The position numbers and the translations under genes were made by a program. DNA of 64,000 nt from Halomicrobium salinisoli (GTDB lineage Archaea > Halobacteriota > Halobacteria > Halobacteriales > Haloarculaceae), in NCBI RefSeq assembly GCF_020405185.1, contig NZ_CP084463.1, positions 1,550,001 to 1,614,000 on the forward strand. Direction: 5' to 3'. Position 1 is the first letter of the stretch. The number at the start of each line of letters is the position of its first letter. Shown piece by piece: positions 61,148 to 64,000 of this stretch. Under the pieces are notes generated by a model, which was not told the origin of the DNA, ran no database searches, and was given only the letters and a program-made list of their open reading frames with translations.

Positions 61148-61446
61148 GGGCGGAGGAAGCAGACGCCGACGCTTAAACGTGACCACACGCCGGCACGCGC
61201 TCCCACACTCGCAGCGCTCGTGGCGGGGGCCCACCGGCTGCCCGACGGACTCGGGCGGCACGACCGGCCGGAAAGCCGCTGTTATCGCGGCCTGCGTGGG
61301 CCGAGTCCGTGCTCTGCGACCGGACGACGAACGCCGCCGCTCCAGGGCCAGTAGCCTCCGATTACAGACGTTACGGGCCGGGAAGCGTCGGTCCCCGGCC
61401 CGATATCGGCTCTATTCTTTCAACGGCGCGGACCGAGGTCGCGATC

Positions 61447-62346
61447 ATGGGAGACATCGACGTAGCGATCGGCGTCGACGTCGACGCCGTCGCCGGATGG
61501 CTCGGTTCGTACGGCGGCGAGGACTCGCGGGCCGACCTCTCTCGCGGCCTCTCGGCCGGCAACGAGGGCGTCCCGCGGATGCTCACCGTCTTCGAGAACG
61601 AGGGGATCGACACCTCGTGGTACGTGCCGGGACACACCATCGAGACGTTCCGCGAGGAGATCCAGGCCGTCGCCGACGCCGGCCACGAGCTCGGGATCCA
61701 CGGGTACTCCCACGAGAACCCCAGCGACCTCTCGCGCGAGCAGGAGGCCGCCATCATCGAGGCGTCGATCGACCTGGTCGAGGGCGTGACCGGGGAGAAA
61801 CCGGTGGGCCACCGCGCCAGCTGGTGGGAGTTCAGCGAGAACACGGCCGAGCTCCTCGACGAATACGACTTCCTCTACGACAGCAGTCTGATGGAGAGCG
61901 AGTTCGAGCCGCGACAGGTCCGGACTGACGACAGCTGGGCGAAGATCGACTACGACGCGGCGGCCGAGAGCTGGATGGAGCCCTACGAGTACGGCGAGGA
62001 ACTCGACGTCGTCGAGGTGCCGATCAGCTGGTACCGCGACGACATCCCGCCGATGCTGTTCATCAAGCATCCCTACTACAACACGGGATACGCAGACCCC
62101 GAGATGATGCACGAGAAGTACTACAAGGCGCAGTTCGACTACCTCTACGACCGCCGCGGCGCCGGCGTCTACACGCTCACCATCCACCCCGACGTCTACG
62201 GGAAGCCCCACATGATCCCGCTGCTGGAGGACTTTATCCGGTACGTGAAGGACCACGACCGCGCCGAGTTCAGGACGGTCGCGGACGTCGCCCGGAAGTA
62301 CGAGGAGGACCCGTCCGTGTACGAGCCGGAGGGCGAGTTCGTCTGA
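61447..62346 (+). CDS. Polysaccharide deacetylase family protein
   Basis: 299 residues, no signal peptide. NodB-type features: VAIGVDVDAVAGW (first metal/catalytic Asp), GHELGIHGYSHENPS (metal His-x3-His), HRASWWEFSENT, and LYDSSLME. It resembles the PgdA/HP0310-like cytosolic branch that acts on cyclic imides or unknown amides rather than on polysaccharide. The 299-bp gap 61148-61446 before it contains no other feature I can support. Confidence 0.82.
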   Translation: MGDIDVAIGVDVDAVAGWLGSYGGEDSRADLSRGLSAGNEGVPRMLTVFENEGIDTSWYVPGHTIETFREEIQAVADAGHELGIHGYSHENPSDLSREQEAAIIEASIDLVEGVTGEKPVGHRASWWEFSENTAELLDEYDFLYDSSLMESEFEPRQVRTDDSWAKIDYDAAAESWMEPYEYGEELDVVEVPISWYRDDIPPMLFIKHPYYNTGYADPEMMHEKYYKAQFDYLYDRRGAGVYTLTIHPDVYGKPHMIPLLEDFIRYVKDHDRAEFRTVADVARKYEEDPSVYEPEGEFV

Positions 62347-62355
62347 GGGGGAAGC

Positions 62356-63351
62356 TCAGTCGTCCTCGAAGTACGCCCGCAATTCCTCGACGTCCGTCGT
62401 CTCGCGGAGCGCGAGGCGGAGCTTCAGCCGCGCCTTGTGGGCGGGGAGGTCCCCGGCGAAGATAGCGCCGTGGTCGCGGAGCGTCTGTCCGCCGCCGGGC
62501 GTGCCGTAAATCGGCGCGACGGGCCCCTCGTAACTCCGCGACGTCACGACGACGGGTGTCCCCTCGTCGATAGCCGCCGCCACCGCGTCGCCGATCTCCG
62601 CCGTCGCGTTGCCGGCGCCCGTCGCCTCCAGCACGATTCCGTCGACACCCCGCTCCACGGCGCGTTCGATGCCGCCGCCGTCGACCCCGACGGCGCTTTT
62701 CACCATCTCCACGGTGGGGCCGGCGTCCCCCTCCTCCGACCCTCCCTGATCGACGGGGATCGACCCCGACCGGCTCCCGGGCTCGCGGTGGAACCGGACG
62801 TCCTCGCGGGTGAACGTCGCCACGGGTCCGGTCCCGGGGGACGCGAAGGCCGCGAGCTTCCGGGTGTGGGCCTTCGTGGCGTCCCGGGCCGCGTGGAGCG
62901 CCTCGTCGAACGCGACGTAGACGCCGCCGGCGTCGCGGACCCGCTCGTCGGTCGCGGCCCGGACCGCGGTCAGCAGGTTGGCCGGCCCGTCCGCGCTCAG
63001 TTCGTCGGCGGTGCGCTGGGCCCCCGTGAACACCACCGGCGCGTCGACGTCCAGCGTCAGGTCGAGGTAGTAGGCCGACTCCTCCATCGTGTCGGTACCG
63101 TGGGTGACGACGACGGCGTCGGTGGCCGCGGCCGCCTCGCGGACGGCCCGACGCAGGTCGTCGAGGGTCGCGAAGTCCACGGCGAAGCTCGGCGTCTGGG
63201 CGACCTGTTCGGCCGTCAGGTCGGCGTGCTCTTCGATCTCCGGCACGGCGTCGAGCAGCGCGTCGGGCGAGAGCGTCGGCGTCGCTCCCGCCTCGCCCTC
63301 CGTCGACGCGATGGTCCCGCCGGTTCCGAGGACTGTGACAGTTGGTGGCAC
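62356..63351 (-). CDS. L-asparaginase family protein
   Basis: 331 residues. Seen: VLGTGGTIAST (first catalytic Thr), VVTHGTDTMEESAYYL (second Thr-Asp pair), VVFTGAQR, then YEGPVAPIYGTPGGG. Either type-I/II asparaginase or a GatD-like amidotransferase subunit; without gatE beside it asparaginase is more likely. GTG start at 63351 with AACTAAGG about 29 nt upstream (minus strand) as TATA element. Confidence 0.86.
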   Translation of the reverse strand: MPPTVTVLGTGGTIASTEGEAGATPTLSPDALLDAVPEIEEHADLTAEQVAQTPSFAVDFATLDDLRRAVREAAAATDAVVVTHGTDTMEESAYYLDLTLDVDAPVVFTGAQRTADELSADGPANLLTAVRAATDERVRDAGGVYVAFDEALHAARDATKAHTRKLAAFASPGTGPVATFTREDVRFHREPGSRSGSIPVDQGGSEEGDAGPTVEMVKSAVGVDGGGIERAVERGVDGIVLEATGAGNATAEIGDAVAAAIDEGTPVVVTSRSYEGPVAPIYGTPGGGQTLRDHGAIFAGDLPAHKARLKLRLALRETTDVEELRAYFEDD

Positions 63352-63452
63352 GGATCGAGATTCGGCCGGGGACGCCTTAGTTGGGGCGTCGATCCCAGAC
63401 CCGGGTCCCGCTGACCGAAACGTACAGGGCGGCGCCGCCGCTCGTCGCTGGT

Positions 63453-63728
63453 ATGTCACCGACCGTCGGCGAGCTCCGCAACGAGATCCGCCAGTCCGTG
63501 GGCCGGTTCGAGCGCCCCGAATCGACCGGGTTCACGAAGGAGAGCCTCGCGGCGATCGCCGAGGCGTTCGACCGGGACGTGGGGGACGGCCGGCTCCCGC
63601 CGAAGTCGGAGATGCGCGCCGCGATCCGGGAGGCCGTCGACGGGCTGGACGAGGACCCCGACGCCGCCGACCGGCCGTTCCGGAAGGCCGAACTGGAGGC
63701 GATCGCGGCCGCGCTCCGTGATGAGTGA
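63453..63728 (+). CDS. Conserved haloarchaeal protein, 91 residues
   Basis: Helical and charged (VGELRNEIRQSVGRFE, TKESLAAIAEAFDRDVGDG, MRAAIREAVDGLDED). I recognise no domain. ATG at 63453, divergent from the asparaginase gene by about 100 bp. Confidence 0.5.
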   Translation: MSPTVGELRNEIRQSVGRFERPESTGFTKESLAAIAEAFDRDVGDGRLPPKSEMRAAIREAVDGLDEDPDAADRPFRKAELEAIAAALRDE

Positions 63729-63760
63729 CGGTAGAGACAGAATAGGGACCCTGCGACGCG

Positions 63761-64000
63761 TCAGCCGTCGTACGAACAGCTGTCGCCACAGTTGCCCGTG
63801 CAGCCGCACGCCTTCTCACCGCAGTCGGCACAGCAGCCGCCTCGCTGGTACATGACGACCGCTGCGGCGATACCGACGGCGCCGAGCGGCGTTCCGGGCA
63901 CCGATCCGATGACGGGAACCGCGACGGCGCCACTGCCGAGGAGGCTGACGCCGGCGCCGGTCAGGACGCCGGCGCACAGCAGTGCGAGCGCGCGGACGCT
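63761..64000 (-). CDS. Membrane protein with Cys-rich C-terminus (partial, N-terminus beyond right edge)
   Basis: The last 79 codons are visible. At least two hydrophobic segments (LALLCAGVLTGAGVSLLG, VIGSVPGTPLGAVGIAAAVVM) are followed by a short tail with nine Cys: GGCCADCGEKACGCTGNC then GDSCSYDG. The stop is at 63761-63763. The tail probably binds zinc or an iron-sulfur centre at the cytoplasmic or outer face. Family unknown to me. Confidence 0.65.
   Translation of the reverse strand, partial: SVRALALLCAGVLTGAGVSLLGSGAVAVPVIGSVPGTPLGAVGIAAAVVMYQRGGCCADCGEKACGCTGNCGDSCSYDG

Overview
The window is chromosomal DNA of a halophilic archaeon (class Halobacteria). The evidence is a very high GC content, a proteome rich in Asp and Glu and poor in Lys, twin-arginine lipoprotein signals, TATA-like boxes about 25-32 nt before start codons (leaderless promoters), GTG starts, an intron-containing tRNA-Trp, haloarchaeal marker proteins (DpsA, halocyanin-like cupredoxin, HalOD1 output domain, DUF7344-type winged helices) and archaeal lipid headgroup enzymes. 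I cannot name the genus from sequence alone.

Layout. 1-4.9 kb: Fe(III) ABC transporter (ATPase cut by the left edge, fused permease, Tat lipoprotein) and a glycosyltransferase, each promoter carrying a TTTAGG-N4-CCTAAA box. 5.0-9.7 kb: an acyl-CoA block with an FabG/PhaB-like reductase, a biotin-dependent carboxyltransferase (PccB-like) with a small PccX/epsilon-like subunit, and a haloarchaeal two-subunit beta-ketothiolase with Ser in place of the catalytic Cys. 9.7-12.3 kb: small haloarchaeal proteins and dpsA, with two more iron-box promoters. 12.6-15.8 kb: ADP-forming acyl/acetyl-CoA synthetase coupled to a BioD-like/DRTGG protein. 15.8-24.0 kb: biotin genes bioD, bioF and bioB, interleaved with two TenA proteins, a sodium:solute symporter and an oxidoreductase. 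24-36.8 kb: housekeeping genes (hydrolases, archaetidylserine synthase, threonine synthase, thioredoxin, PRC-barrel, DHH protein, tRNA-Lys, tandem GNATs, cupredoxin, RidA, guaB). 37.2-39.4 kb: tRNA-Trp followed by a low-GC insertion bounded by copies of the tRNA 3' end, carrying a frameshifted gene and a membrane protein pair with DUF7344-like domains.

39.7-49.6 kb is the surface/secretome region and the most unusual part. It holds a Tat-exported GH10-family protein whose acid/base Glu is replaced by His, a membrane DUF7344 regulator, a 956-residue secreted Gln/Asp protein built from a strictly periodic 47-residue repeat, and a 1344-residue secreted protein with an FG-GAP propeller, an acidic linker, a Gln-rich domain of about 23-residue repeats and a Ser/Thr-rich tail. 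The two large proteins share the Gln-ladder repeat style and may form an extracellular fibre or matrix system resembling, but not demonstrably homologous to, bacterial curli.

49.7-64 kb: ROK sugar kinase, small regulators (DUF7344, Lrp/AsnC, HalOD1), DNA polymerase IV, a HerA/DUF87-like ATPase, triosephosphate isomerase, MBF1, CDP-alcohol transferase coupled to an AK6-type kinase and hisC, polysaccharide deacetylase, asparaginase, and a Cys-rich membrane protein cut by the right edge.

How the parts fit. The carboxyltransferase needs biotin, and biotin genes follow within 20 kb. The reductase, carboxylase and thiolase handle short acyl-CoAs and could serve propionate metabolism or polyhydroxyalkanoate precursors. 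Iron uptake and iron storage (DpsA) appear tied together by one operator family placed differently relative to the TATA box.
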